Of a stretch of 64,000 nt of DNA, positions 8,732-17,526 are shown piece after piece. The DNA lies in assembly GCA_943788505.1 (NCBI GenBank), contig CALSQR010000002.1, forward strand, positions 503,323 through 567,322, read 5' to 3'. The notes beneath the pieces were generated by a model. It was given only the letters and a program-made list of their open reading frames with translations, did not search any database and had not been told where the DNA came from. This DNA is from an uncultured bacterium (GTDB lineage Bacteria; Bacteroidota; Rhodothermia; Rhodothermales; UBA10348). How positions within the stretch are numbered: the first letter of the stretch is position 1; every line of letters starts with the position of its first letter. The position numbers and the translations under genes are program-made.

Positions 8732-10009
8732 ATGAAGGAGCAGATGCTTCGAAAACTGACATCCGCTGTCTGTACCCTCCACCCTTCTGGTCAGACGCAT
8801 TCCAGATCCTCCCTCGAGCGAAGTACGATTCCTGCCGGCATACGGCATTTCCTACTCTCTACGCTCGATCGTAGGGCCACTCTCGAAGCGCGTGGGTTGC
8901 TTCATCGCTCCTCTCCGTGGTTTGATGAAACCGATATGGAGTATGCGGCTGTCATGGAGCAAACAGTGCAGGCCTTTTCTGGGGTTGCCCGCTTTCCGGC
9001 TGAAGAATGGGACCGAGCTGTTAGTCAGGCGTGCGAACAAGTACTTGAATATCTGGTCGCTCCGGCTACTACAATGGCCCGCTTTGTGGCTCTAACTGGA
9101 TCTGAAAGCACCCCTGCGATTGATCTCCGTCGCAAAACTGGGTATTTCTACGACTATCCCTACCTAGGGAAAGCTGTCGATGCATGGCTGACCAGAAAAG
9201 GACAACATGATGTAAGCCGGTCGGAATTCGAAACGGCCATGCTGCATTTAGATTCCGAAATGACAGCCTCCCATGATGCTGACCAGTGGATGGAGCTCCT
9301 GCTGCCACTCTCCCAGATTATAGGTTTCGCTGGCATTGACCCACCTGGTCTACCCATTGCGCTAGCTACTCGTTTTTTCGACGAAAAGCGCAAATCAGAC
9401 CTTTCTGACGCTATTTCGAAAGCAGCCAAAAAACATCAGGCTGACATGATCACGATGACGTCGCTCGAACGTTTGATTCGGGACGCGCTGGCTCTTAGTG
9501 ATCCGGCTCCGACATCAAGTGCTCCGGCCAATGGCCCTGCAGACAATCGATCAATTCCCCTGTGGAAACGATTTCAGCAACCCTCATCCAAGGGCATAGG
9601 ACGATCAGAAGGCGGCCAGGCCTCGGAAGGCACTAGTGTACCGAAGTCAGGAGTCCGCCAAGAAGTAGATCCTACCATCTCGGCTGGCGAACCCCTCTGG
9701 AAACAGTTTAAGCGAACAGACGCACCCCGTGTCGACGAGCCCAACAAGGCCCAGAAGCTGGAGTCCAAACACGTTGTTCTGGGTACGGCTTCCGGACGAA
9801 CTGATCGCTATATCAGAGACTTATTCGAAGGAAACGAACAGGAGTTCATGAACGTCATGGATGACCTGGCCGAAGCGCCGGACTGGACAACAGCGTCAAG
9901 CATCATTGCAGACCGAGTTTTTCGGCCCCATAAAGTCGATATTTATTCCGACGTTGCTGTTGATTTCACGAACGCTGTAGAAGCCCGATATTCCGGGACA
10001 GCTACCTGA
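8732..10009 (+). CDS. Conserved-looking hypothetical protein with repeated PLWKxF motifs
   Basis: A 425-aa protein I do not recognise. It has no signal peptide or membrane segment. Residues 1-250 look mostly helical. Residues 255-350 are a Ser/Pro/Gly-rich, probably disordered linker carrying two short near-identical motifs, IPLWKRF (about 275-281) and EPLWKQF (about 320-326). The last 70 residues form a second ordered segment (from DRYIRDLFEGNEQEF). Motifs repeated in a disordered linker suggest short linear docking sites; that is inference. A second in-frame ATG at 8744 follows AAGGAG and may be the real start. The carboxylase gene begins 36 nt after it in the same direction. Confidence 0.75.
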   Translation: MKEQMLRKLTSAVCTLHPSGQTHSRSSLERSTIPAGIRHFLLSTLDRRATLEARGLLHRSSPWFDETDMEYAAVMEQTVQAFSGVARFPAEEWDRAVSQACEQVLEYLVAPATTMARFVALTGSESTPAIDLRRKTGYFYDYPYLGKAVDAWLTRKGQHDVSRSEFETAMLHLDSEMTASHDADQWMELLLPLSQIIGFAGIDPPGLPIALATRFFDEKRKSDLSDAISKAAKKHQADMITMTSLERLIRDALALSDPAPTSSAPANGPADNRSIPLWKRFQQPSSKGIGRSEGGQASEGTSVPKSGVRQEVDPTISAGEPLWKQFKRTDAPRVDEPNKAQKLESKHVVLGTASGRTDRYIRDLFEGNEQEFMNVMDDLAEAPDWTTASSIIADRVFRPHKVDIYSDVAVDFTNAVEARYSGTAT

Positions 10010-10045
10010 TTCTATTTCTCTCAACTCTTCCATCCACATCCCATT

Positions 10046-11599
10046 ATGCGCTCTAACGAGGATCTGATCGACGACCTTAACCGACGACGGGAAGAAGCGC
10101 GTCAAGGTGGAGGGCCAGAACGACTCGCCCGTCAGCATGAAAAAGGCAAGTTGACCGCACGTGAACGCATTGAGATCTTGCTTGACGATGGCTCATTTGA
10201 AGAGTTGGGGATGTTCGTACGCCACCAAAACCGGGACTTTGGCCTTGAGAACAACCGTCCTTACGGAGATGGAGTCGTAACCGGATACGGAAAGATCGAT
10301 GGCAGACTAGTTTATGTGTACAGCCAGGATTTCACCGTTTTCGGAGGATCTCTTGGACAGGCTCACGCGGATAAGATCGTCAAGATCATGACATTGGCAC
10401 TTGAAAACGGTGCGCCCGTCATCGGTCTGAATGATTCAGGAGGCGCACGAATCCAAGAAGGCGTGGTGTCCTTGGGCGGTTATGCTGATATCTTTCTTCA
10501 GAACACCATGGCCTCCGGAGTTGTGCCGCAGATATCGGCAATTCTAGGTCCTTGCGCGGGTGGTGCTGTCTATTCTCCGGCCATCACAGACTTTGTGTTC
10601 ATGGTGCGCTCGTCCAGCTACATGTTTGTGACCGGACCCAACGTGGTCAAGACTGTCACGCAAGAAGACGTCTCCTTCGAGGATCTTGGCGGAGCCGATA
10701 CGCATGCTTCGAAAAGTGGTGTAGCCCACCGGGCATTTAACAGTGAAGCGGAATGCCTGCTCGGAATTCGGGAAGTTGTGTCCTACTTGCCCCTCAATTG
10801 TGAGGAGCCTGCTCCAATTAGACCGACCAATGACCCGGTGGATCGCGCCGATCTAGAATTGGACACGCTGGTTCCGTCCAATCCGCACAAACCCTACGAA
10901 ATGCGCGAAGTGATCGAACGCATCGTTGATGACGGCCATTTCTTTGAGATACACACTGATTTTGCTCCAAATATCATTGTTGGCTTTGCCCGTATGAATG
11001 GGTCTAGTGTTGGTATTGTGGCCAATAATCCTTCAGTATTAGCAGGTGTATTAGATATTGACTCCTCTGTTAAAGGCGCTCGTTTTGTGCGTTTCTGTGA
11101 CGCATTTAACATTCCACTCGTCGTATTCGAGGATGTCCCTGGATTCATGCCGGGAACGGAACAGGAGTGGGGAGGCATAATCCGAAACGGTGCCAAGCTG
11201 CTTTATGCATTCTGTGAGGCCACCGTACCCAAGATTACCATCATCACTCGGAAAGCCTATGGCGGCGCCTACGACGTGATGAACTCGAAGCATATCCGAG
11301 GTGATCTGAATTTGGCGTGGCCAACGGCAGAAATAGCCGTCATGGGACCCAAAGGCGCTGTCGAGATCATCTACCGACGACAAATCGAAGCGGCTGACGA
11401 CCCACAGGCAGAAGAGGATCGTATCATCGAAGAGTACAAGGAACGGTTTGCCAATCCTTATGTAGCGGCGGAATACGGATATGTCGATGATGTCATCGAA
11501 CCTTCCGCAACTCGGACGAGACTGATTCGTGGACTGGAGATGCTGCGGAACAAGGTGGCTAAGAATCCACCAAGGAAGCATGGAAATATTCCGCTTTAA
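10046..11599 (+). CDS. Acyl-CoA (propionyl-CoA type) carboxylase beta subunit
   Basis: A 517-aa carboxyltransferase subunit of a biotin-dependent acyl-CoA carboxylase. It transfers CO2 from carboxybiotin to acyl-CoA, typically propionyl-CoA to give methylmalonyl-CoA. Visible family segments are [17 protein letters not shown] near the N-terminus, [12 protein letters not shown] and [12 protein letters not shown] (oxyanion Gly-Gly regions), and [20 protein letters not shown] with [10 protein letters not shown] in the second crotonase-like domain. Full length for the family. The biotin carboxylase/carrier subunit is not in the window. A terminator-like hairpin follows at 11684. Confidence 0.95.
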   Translation: MRSNEDLIDDLNRRREEARQGGGPERLARQHEKGKLTARERIEILLDDGSFEELGMFVRHQNRDFGLENNRPYGDGVVTGYGKIDGRLVYVYSQDFTVFGGSLGQAHADKIVKIMTLALENGAPVIGLNDSGGARIQEGVVSLGGYADIFLQNTMASGVVPQISAILGPCAGGAVYSPAITDFVFMVRSSSYMFVTGPNVVKTVTQEDVSFEDLGGADTHASKSGVAHRAFNSEAECLLGIREVVSYLPLNCEEPAPIRPTNDPVDRADLELDTLVPSNPHKPYEMREVIERIVDDGHFFEIHTDFAPNIIVGFARMNGSSVGIVANNPSVLAGVLDIDSSVKGARFVRFCDAFNIPLVVFEDVPGFMPGTEQEWGGIIRNGAKLLYAFCEATVPKITIITRKAYGGAYDVMNSKHIRGDLNLAWPTAEIAVMGPKGAVEIIYRRQIEAADDPQAEEDRIIEEYKERFANPYVAAEYGYVDDVIEPSATRTRLIRGLEMLRNKVAKNPPRKHGNIPL

Positions 11600-11683
11600 C
11601 GTCGAACATTTGGGCTCCTTCGAAAGCTAAGTGCGTTATTGCGCTGGGCCAATATTTGTCCCCCTTGTTGTAGGAACTATCGT

Positions 11684-11715
11684 AAACGCATATAATTCAT
11701 GGTTATAGCGTTTTT
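11684..11715 (+). terminator. Terminator-like hairpin after the carboxylase gene
   Basis: AAACGCaTATAA pairs with TTATAgCGTTT around a TTCATGG loop, with one bulge, and is followed by TTTTT (11711-11715). It lies 85 nt past the carboxylase stop. The A/T-rich stem is moderate in strength. Confidence 0.55.
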
Positions 11716-11799
11716 ATGTTGTTGCTCCCAGCCCAGGTAGCGGGAGAACTCCGTTATTGATCCCTTAGTGACCATTGTCTGGGTCGAGGCCCATTCGCC

Positions 11800-13950
11800 G
11801 TGCGCTTACTCCTACTTGCCGCCCTGGTTTGCCAATTTTCGGTCCCAGCGGCCCTTGCTCAAGATCGACCTAACGAGTCGGTCCGGATTGAAGCTCTACC
11901 CCCGCAGCACATCCCGCCTTCCCAGCTGCGTTCTTTTGCGATCGCATCAGCTAGTCCAGATACGGTTACAAACACGCAGTTCCTCGAGAGACTTTCTGTG
12001 ATCTATAACTACCAGGCGGACATGATGGCTGCCATGGCGCGGGAAGATGAAGATGCGGCTACAACCGTCCTAGACTTGGCGATGACCGAATTGGGACAAC
12101 TTGTTCAGAAACCATACATCGCTGAAGACCCTCGCTTTACGCAGGTATACCGGACGCTGGTTGATGAGTATGAGCGGGTATACGGACCGTCAGATACTCT
12201 TTTCACAGCCAACGGTGATATCTACGAACTCAGAAAAGAGCTTTTTGCGTCGCTCGATCCGGTTCAGGATCCGTTACTTGAAGACGTAGCTCCATCGGGG
12301 TTACAGCCGGTTGGGACGGAGTATCCCATGACCATGAACCGACTCGTCGAATCGAGTATGCAGTTCTTACTTAGAGAACGTCGAGAGTCACTTCAAGCAT
12401 GGTTGAGCCGCGCTGAGACCTACTTCCCGATGATCGAACAGATTTTTGAGGAAGAGGGCGTTCCGGATGAATTGAAATACCTGGCTATGATCGAGTCGGG
12501 GTTGAATCCGCGCGCTCGTAGTTGGGCAGCAGCAAACGGAATGTGGCAATTCATTGCAGCAACGGGGCGGTATTACGACTTGAATGTGAATGCATGGGTC
12601 GATGACCGTATGGATCCCGAGTTGGCTACTCGTGCAGCAGCCAAACATCTCAAAGACCTCTATAAGATGTACGACGAGGACTGGCAGATTGCGATGGCTG
12701 GGTACAACTGTAGCCCTAGATGCATTAAGCGAGCTATTCGTAGTTCTGGAAAGACCAATCCGACCTATTGGGATATCTATCCATATCTGCCCAGAGAAAC
12801 CCGCAACTACATCCCAACCTACATCGCGACGTCCCTCATCGCGTCGAACCCAGAGTCGTACGGTATCGAACGGATAGCACCGGGACCAGAGTACACCTAC
12901 CATGTGGTTCCGGTCACTGGGATGTTGAGCCTAGACGACGTGGCTACAATGGCCAGCACAGACGTGGCAACGATCAAGGCCTTGAACCCGAACCTGAGAA
13001 GGGATACGCTACCACCAACAGTAGGTGCATTCTACCTGCGTATACCTATTGGATCTTATGACGGATTCGTAGCTGCATTCGAAGCACTTCCTCCATCTGC
13101 TCGTCGGCCTTCCGGCGAATACATCGTCAAACGGGGAGATACTCTGAGCGGCATAGGCTCTCAATTCGGCGTTTCCGTATCCATGATCATGCAAAAAAAC
13201 GGACTACGCTCCACCAATATTCGGATTGGTCAGCGGATTGTCGTTCCGATTGCAGATTACTCGAACGCCATTCCAGATATTAATTTCGCTGATGCCGCCT
13301 CTACCCAGGTGCAGTACCGGCGCCGTTTGAATCGGCCTATCCGGATGGAGCAACAGGTTGTGGCATCGAACGAGGCGACTGAAACACCTGCAGAATCCAC
13401 GCCTATCCGGACGGTCAGCCAACAGTCCTCTGGCACCTCTTCAGGTCCGTCTACAACCCAGACGCCAAAGACTGACACTCGTATCGATTACTCGGTTCGT
13501 CGAGGGGATACCCTTGGGGGGATAGCATCGAAGCACAACGTCTCCCTGTCAAATCTACGTAGCTGGAACAGCATTTCTGGATCCAGGATAAATGTCGGGC
13601 AACGACTTACGATATACACCGATGGCCGAAGTGCGCCCGCTGCTACGGCTGGACCCGTAACTCACCGAGTTCGCCGTGGGGATACGCTGAGCGAAATCGC
13701 TGATACCTACAACGTAAAGGTGTCACAGCTTCGTCAGTGGAATAACCTACGTGGCTCTAACATCCGTGTAGATCAGCGCCTGACCATTTACAGCGCGCAA
13801 GGTGGACCAACTGATCACACCGTTCGCCGTGGCGATACACTGATCGAAATTGCTCAGCAGTACGGCGTTTCGGTCGCCAGTATCAAGGAGTGGAATAGTC
13901 TGCGGTCTAACACGATCCGCATAGGACAGACCCTCAAAATCTTCCGATAG
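11800..13950 (+). CDS. Membrane-bound/periplasmic lytic transglycosylase with LysM repeats (MltD-like)
   Basis: A 716-aa exported murein hydrolase. A signal peptide (about residues 1-21, ending ALAQ) is followed by a helical N-terminal region. An SLT/MltD catalytic domain covers about 205-330: AMIESGLNPRARS holds the probable catalytic Glu232, then ANGMWQFI and AGYNCSP. Four C-terminal LysM domains each start with RRGDTL or KRGDTL (about 440, 565, 627 and 672), preceded by a degenerate LysM-like copy near 367. LysM modules bind peptidoglycan while the SLT domain cleaves between MurNAc and GlcNAc. The start is GTG at 11800, chosen for the signal peptide. Confidence 0.93.
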   Translation: MRLLLLAALVCQFSVPAALAQDRPNESVRIEALPPQHIPPSQLRSFAIASASPDTVTNTQFLERLSVIYNYQADMMAAMAREDEDAATTVLDLAMTELGQLVQKPYIAEDPRFTQVYRTLVDEYERVYGPSDTLFTANGDIYELRKELFASLDPVQDPLLEDVAPSGLQPVGTEYPMTMNRLVESSMQFLLRERRESLQAWLSRAETYFPMIEQIFEEEGVPDELKYLAMIESGLNPRARSWAAANGMWQFIAATGRYYDLNVNAWVDDRMDPELATRAAAKHLKDLYKMYDEDWQIAMAGYNCSPRCIKRAIRSSGKTNPTYWDIYPYLPRETRNYIPTYIATSLIASNPESYGIERIAPGPEYTYHVVPVTGMLSLDDVATMASTDVATIKALNPNLRRDTLPPTVGAFYLRIPIGSYDGFVAAFEALPPSARRPSGEYIVKRGDTLSGIGSQFGVSVSMIMQKNGLRSTNIRIGQRIVVPIADYSNAIPDINFADAASTQVQYRRRLNRPIRMEQQVVASNEATETPAESTPIRTVSQQSSGTSSGPSTTQTPKTDTRIDYSVRRGDTLGGIASKHNVSLSNLRSWNSISGSRINVGQRLTIYTDGRSAPAATAGPVTHRVRRGDTLSEIADTYNVKVSQLRQWNNLRGSNIRVDQRLTIYSAQGGPTDHTVRRGDTLIEIAQQYGVSVASIKEWNSLRSNTIRIGQTLKIFR

Positions 13951-14164
13951 TCTATTCGGTAAGGCTGAAGATTCCTTGACGGTCAATTTCGGTTGCCAAG
14001 TGCATCCTTTGGGTTTTTTTGCCGTCTCGGAAAAGAGAAGCAGCCAGATGGAGCGGGTTTTATTCGCTCGCACAATAATGGCTGGACTTGTTGCGTTATC
14101 CTGATGCAACGCCTGATGGGCCGCTTCTTGCAGCCCATCGTTCTCTGTAAACTGACTACCACGC

Positions 14165-14770
14165 ATGCATCCCGCCGACGAAATACTGGTTGCTCGATAT
14201 GTGGAAGAGGCCGATCAGGCAGCTTTCCGCACATTGGTCAACCGGCATCAAGAGAGGGTCTTTGGATACCTCAAGGGCATGGTTCGGGACCGGGAAGTCG
14301 CTAATGATCTGTTTCAGGAGACCTTCCTGAAAGTGATTTCGGCGCTGAACCGAGACCGTGGCTCGTACACCCGTCAAGGAAAATTCTTGGGCTGGGTACT
14401 TCGCATTGCAAGGAACGCAGCGCTTGATCATCTTCGGGCGCGCAAGAAGTGGCAAGATATCGGACCGGCGGACGGTGAGGAGGACACACCTTGGTGGGAC
14501 CGACTACCTGATGACGCACCGACGGCAGATTATCTCGTGGAATCAGAGGAAGAGGCGGATGTACTTCGGGCCTGTATCGATCAACTTCCCCCTGAACAGA
14601 AGGAAGTGCTGCTACTTCGGCACGAATCGGATCTCACCTTTCGGGAGATCGCAGAACTGACGGATTGCTCTATCAACACAGCATTGGGTCGGATGCGCTA
14701 TGCGCTAATCAACCTTCGCCGAATGATGGAAGAATCGAAGATCAGCGAATCCTTGGAAGTGAACCAGTAA
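14165..14770 (+). CDS. ECF-type RNA polymerase sigma factor
   Basis: A 201-aa sigma-70 family factor of the extracytoplasmic-function class. Region 2 covers about residues 20-90 (LVNRHQERVFGYL, then DLFQETFLKV and FLGWVLRIARNAALDHLR). Region 4, near 138-190, carries LPPEQKEVLLLRHESDLTFREIAEL, a helix-turn-helix that reads the -35 element. There is no region 3. The probable anti-sigma factor starts 26 nt downstream, followed by two related secreted proteins, so all four are likely one regulon and possibly one transcript. Confidence 0.95.
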   Translation: MHPADEILVARYVEEADQAAFRTLVNRHQERVFGYLKGMVRDREVANDLFQETFLKVISALNRDRGSYTRQGKFLGWVLRIARNAALDHLRARKKWQDIGPADGEEDTPWWDRLPDDAPTADYLVESEEEADVLRACIDQLPPEQKEVLLLRHESDLTFREIAELTDCSINTALGRMRYALINLRRMMEESKISESLEVNQ

Positions 14771-14796
14771 CAATCGACATCGGAAAGAGAATCGTC

Positions 14797-15429
14797 ATGC
14801 AAAATGGCAAAAAAGACATACTGCTACATCTCTATGAAGAGGCTTCCGAAGCGGAAGAGCTAAGGTCGCTGCTTCGGGATGACGAGCTACGCCATGAATA
14901 CAGCGAGTTGAGTGAAGTCAAGTTTAGGCTTGATCACCTCAAACCTGAGCGCCCTGATCAGGCATCCATTGACCGGATTCTGGCAGCAGCCGTTTCTGGG
15001 GAAGGACTGCCTGAATCAGGACAACGAAAGGACCGACCAGCAGTAGCTCCGCTGTACCGACTAAGGAAAGTCCTTCTTCCTGCGCTGAGTATCGCGGCCG
15101 CCGTCATCTTTGGCGTAGCCATCGGATGGTTCAGCATAAGCAGTACGAGTGGCACCATAGAACAGCCAGCAATGGCTGACAGAGCGTCTGATCTCGTTCC
15201 AGCCGAATCGCTTTATCGATTCATTCCTCCGTCCCAGCGAGTGACGCCTGCGTCAGCCGCTGCCTCCCGACTGGCCTGGGACGACTCCTCCCCCATACTT
15301 GACATGCATCGCCGCATCGAAAACATGAGCCCTGATAACCCACTTGACTGGGGTGAACAGGCTGTTCCGCTAGAATCGCTTTCTGGATCACGCGGACGTG
15401 GCTTACAGATGGTTGGCTCCAACAAATAG
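14797..15429 (+). CDS. Probable membrane-anchored anti-sigma factor
   Basis: A 210-aa protein with one transmembrane segment near residues 90-112 (LLPALSIAAAVIFGVAIGWF). The N-terminal 85 residues would be cytoplasmic and helical, where they could hold the sigma factor, and the C-terminal 95 residues periplasmic. It has no His-x3-Cys-x2-Cys zinc motif, so it is not a canonical ZAS-type anti-sigma factor. The role is inferred from position directly after the ECF gene and from topology. ATG at 14797 is preceded by GGAAAGAG; a longer frame overlaps the sigma gene and was not used. Confidence 0.7.
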   Translation: MQNGKKDILLHLYEEASEAEELRSLLRDDELRHEYSELSEVKFRLDHLKPERPDQASIDRILAAAVSGEGLPESGQRKDRPAVAPLYRLRKVLLPALSIAAAVIFGVAIGWFSISSTSGTIEQPAMADRASDLVPAESLYRFIPPSQRVTPASAAASRLAWDDSSPILDMHRRIENMSPDNPLDWGEQAVPLESLSGSRGRGLQMVGSNK

Positions 15430-15475
15430 ACGAGGATATTCCATTCCAACTGGATGGATCTGAGGGAATTACACC

Positions 15476-16387
15476 ATGAAAAAACTTCTACTGACGTGCC
15501 TTTGGGCTCTACTTCTTGTTGTGCCCACTACGACGGCACTAAGCCAAGACTTTCAATTACGCTCTGTAACACAGAAGATTACCATTGAAAATGGCAACGT
15601 GTATGTCAACGGCAAGGAAGTCCCGAACAGCGATCTTCCCAAGGGACTGCGCGAACTGGATGAGGACACTAACGTCACCTTCTGGACCAACGAAGATGCA
15701 GTGATTGAGATCAACGGATTGGCGTTCACCTACGCCGACGGTCGATTCGAAGAAGCAGATGAGGATGCTACCAGTCGGCAGGGATCGATGGTCTTCTTCT
15801 CATCGGATGACAAAGGAGGCAATATTCGTCTCTATCAAACTCCGGACGTTGTACCCGGATTTGAAGTCCGAACTGTGACGGGCGGGGTTCACATGATGGA
15901 CTCCTACGTGGCGGAGCTCAATGAACGTGCCGCTGAATTCGACAAACTCACAATTGAACTTCAGCAAATAGCGCCTGAATCCAACGAATTGGCTCGCAGG
16001 ATGGTTGTTGAAGCAGAAAACACAGCGCGAATTGCTCGCGCCTTCCCGAGGGTTCAATACGAGTCCTATCTGAGCGAAGTCCGCGACTCCAACCAATTCC
16101 TCTATCAAGAACTCATGCGTGAGCGGGAAATGGAAGCTCGAACTCACCAACTCGCTATGCGAATCCGCCAGGAAGAGCAAGAGGCAGGTCGTGAAAAGCT
16201 CACCTCCGAGTTACGCAATGTCCTGACCGAAATTTTTGAACTGAAGCAAGAAAACCGACAACATGAGATCGAACAGCTTTCTCAGCAACTTTCCAAACTA
16301 ACAGCACGGCTCGAAGAACGGGAAGCGCTAAAAGCTGATATCATCGAGAGCAGAGTCAAGGACTTGCTCGAACAGCACCGCTGGTAA
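15476..16387 (+). CDS. Secreted coiled-coil protein, paralogue of the next gene
   Basis: A 303-aa exported protein with a signal peptide (about 1-23, ending LSQ). The mature N-terminus carries ITIENGNVYVNGKEV, then a beta-rich region to about residue 135. From about 140 to the end it is charged and helical with coiled-coil character, finishing with SELRNVLTEIFELKQEN and IIESRVKDLL and a terminal Trp. The same motifs occur in the next protein (16442-17230), so the two are diverged tandem duplicates. No known enzyme motif is visible. Its position behind the ECF/anti-sigma pair suggests an envelope-stress output or sensor. Confidence 0.8.
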   Translation: MKKLLLTCLWALLLVVPTTTALSQDFQLRSVTQKITIENGNVYVNGKEVPNSDLPKGLRELDEDTNVTFWTNEDAVIEINGLAFTYADGRFEEADEDATSRQGSMVFFSSDDKGGNIRLYQTPDVVPGFEVRTVTGGVHMMDSYVAELNERAAEFDKLTIELQQIAPESNELARRMVVEAENTARIARAFPRVQYESYLSEVRDSNQFLYQELMREREMEARTHQLAMRIRQEEQEAGREKLTSELRNVLTEIFELKQENRQHEIEQLSQQLSKLTARLEEREALKADIIESRVKDLLEQHRW

Positions 16388-16441
16388 CCCCCTTTCAGCA
16401 TCTTTATCTGTGAATCCACTTCACCCATCTTCAGACCTACC

Positions 16442-17230
16442 ATGAAAATCATCTTCCAAACAGGACGCTATTTGTTGACTTTGCTCGTCCTGATCGCTTT
16501 TACACTTCCGCTACAGGCGCAGAACGTTGTCGAAAACGAAAGCAAACAGACCATCATCGAAATCAAAGATGGCAAAGTCTATCTGAATGGCGAAGAAGTC
16601 GCTGAACTTGATGATCCTGACTCTTCTGTGCTGTTCAAGCGGGAGGATAAGGAGATCATTGAGAAAATGATCTGGATGTCCAACGATGAGGAATTCAAAA
16701 AACCACGCAGTCGCGCCTTCCGCTTTAGAGATAACGGAAATAAGGAGTTCATCATTGAAGGCAAAGCGAATGCGGACGGCTTCATGAATCGCCGTAGCAA
16801 TGAAAACCTAGAGTTCTTTGACGACGATGACTTCAAACGAGTATTCGAGCTGAGTGCTCGGGCTGAGGCATCGGCTGCTGAAAACATGGGGCGCCGCATG
16901 GCCCGATTCGAAATGGCTGCCCCCCTTATGGATACCTCAGAACGAGCGTGGGGCTTAGAGGTCATGGAATTAGAACAGCAGTCGCGCGAACTGGCTCGCA
17001 AAATTCGGCAAACTGACGGCGATGATACTGAGCTTGAATCAGAGTTAAGTGCCGTTCTTACCAAAATATTTGACGCCAAACTAGAGGCTCAACAGGCTCG
17101 GGTGGACAAGCTCCGAGAGCAATTGACGGATATGGAAGAAAAGCTTGGCCAGCGTCAAGGCGATAGATCTGAGATTATCGAAAAAAGGCGAAATGAACTG
17201 CTGGGTAAAGGCAGTCGGTACGAATGGTAA
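16442..17230 (+). CDS. Secreted coiled-coil protein, paralogue of the previous gene
   Basis: A 262-aa exported protein with a signal peptide (about 1-26, ending LQAQ). It shares with its upstream neighbour the N-terminal motif IIEIKDGKVYLNGEEV, the C-terminal SELSAVLTKIFDAKLEAQQ and IIEKRRNELL, and a final Trp. The central part is acidic and unlike the neighbour. The C-terminal 90 residues are predicted by eye to form a long amphipathic helix or coiled coil. Function unknown. A structured RNA region and a very strong terminator follow. Confidence 0.8.
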   Translation: MKIIFQTGRYLLTLLVLIAFTLPLQAQNVVENESKQTIIEIKDGKVYLNGEEVAELDDPDSSVLFKREDKEIIEKMIWMSNDEEFKKPRSRAFRFRDNGNKEFIIEGKANADGFMNRRSNENLEFFDDDDFKRVFELSARAEASAAENMGRRMARFEMAAPLMDTSERAWGLEVMELEQQSRELARKIRQTDGDDTELESELSAVLTKIFDAKLEAQQARVDKLREQLTDMEEKLGQRQGDRSEIIEKRRNELLGKGSRYEW

Positions 17231-17259
17231 TAGGTGATATTCCGACAACTGGAGTGGAG

Positions 17260-17367
17260 ACGCAGGGAGGGTCAACACCCCGGTAGCCGGACGGCTGCAA
17301 CGGGATTACATCGGAAAAACCTTCCGGCCAAGGCCGCATGATTTTCCGCTGATATCACGGTTAGCCC
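17260..17367 (+). ncRNA. Candidate structured 3' RNA upstream of the terminator
   Basis: Between the second coiled-coil gene and the terminator lie two compact inverted repeats: AGCCG-GA-CGGCT at 17285-17296, flanked by CCCG/CGGG, and a nested hairpin at 17313-17347 (GGAAAA/TTTTCC outside, CGGCC-AA-GGCCG inside). Together with the terminator this forms three consecutive stems. It could be a 3'-UTR-derived small RNA. No RNA family is recognised and covariation cannot be assessed from one sequence. Confidence 0.3.
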
Positions 17368-17407
17368 GGGCGGGCGGGGGCTTGAAGCCCCCGCCCGCCC
17401 TTTTTTT
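17368..17407 (+). terminator. Strong intrinsic terminator
   Basis: A perfect GC-rich inverted repeat (GGGCGGGCGGGGGC, loop TTGAA, then its complement) at 17368-17400 is followed by seven T. It ends the ECF/coiled-coil gene cluster. Confidence 0.95.
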
Positions 17408-17526
17408 ACCCTATAAATGGTTCAGTAAAGGGACCTTTTGGCCGGAAACAAATCTATTCCCATCCCATAGGAGGATATATTAGGGTTTTGCATAAATCTG
17501 GCATTTCCCTTGCATACATTTTGGAC

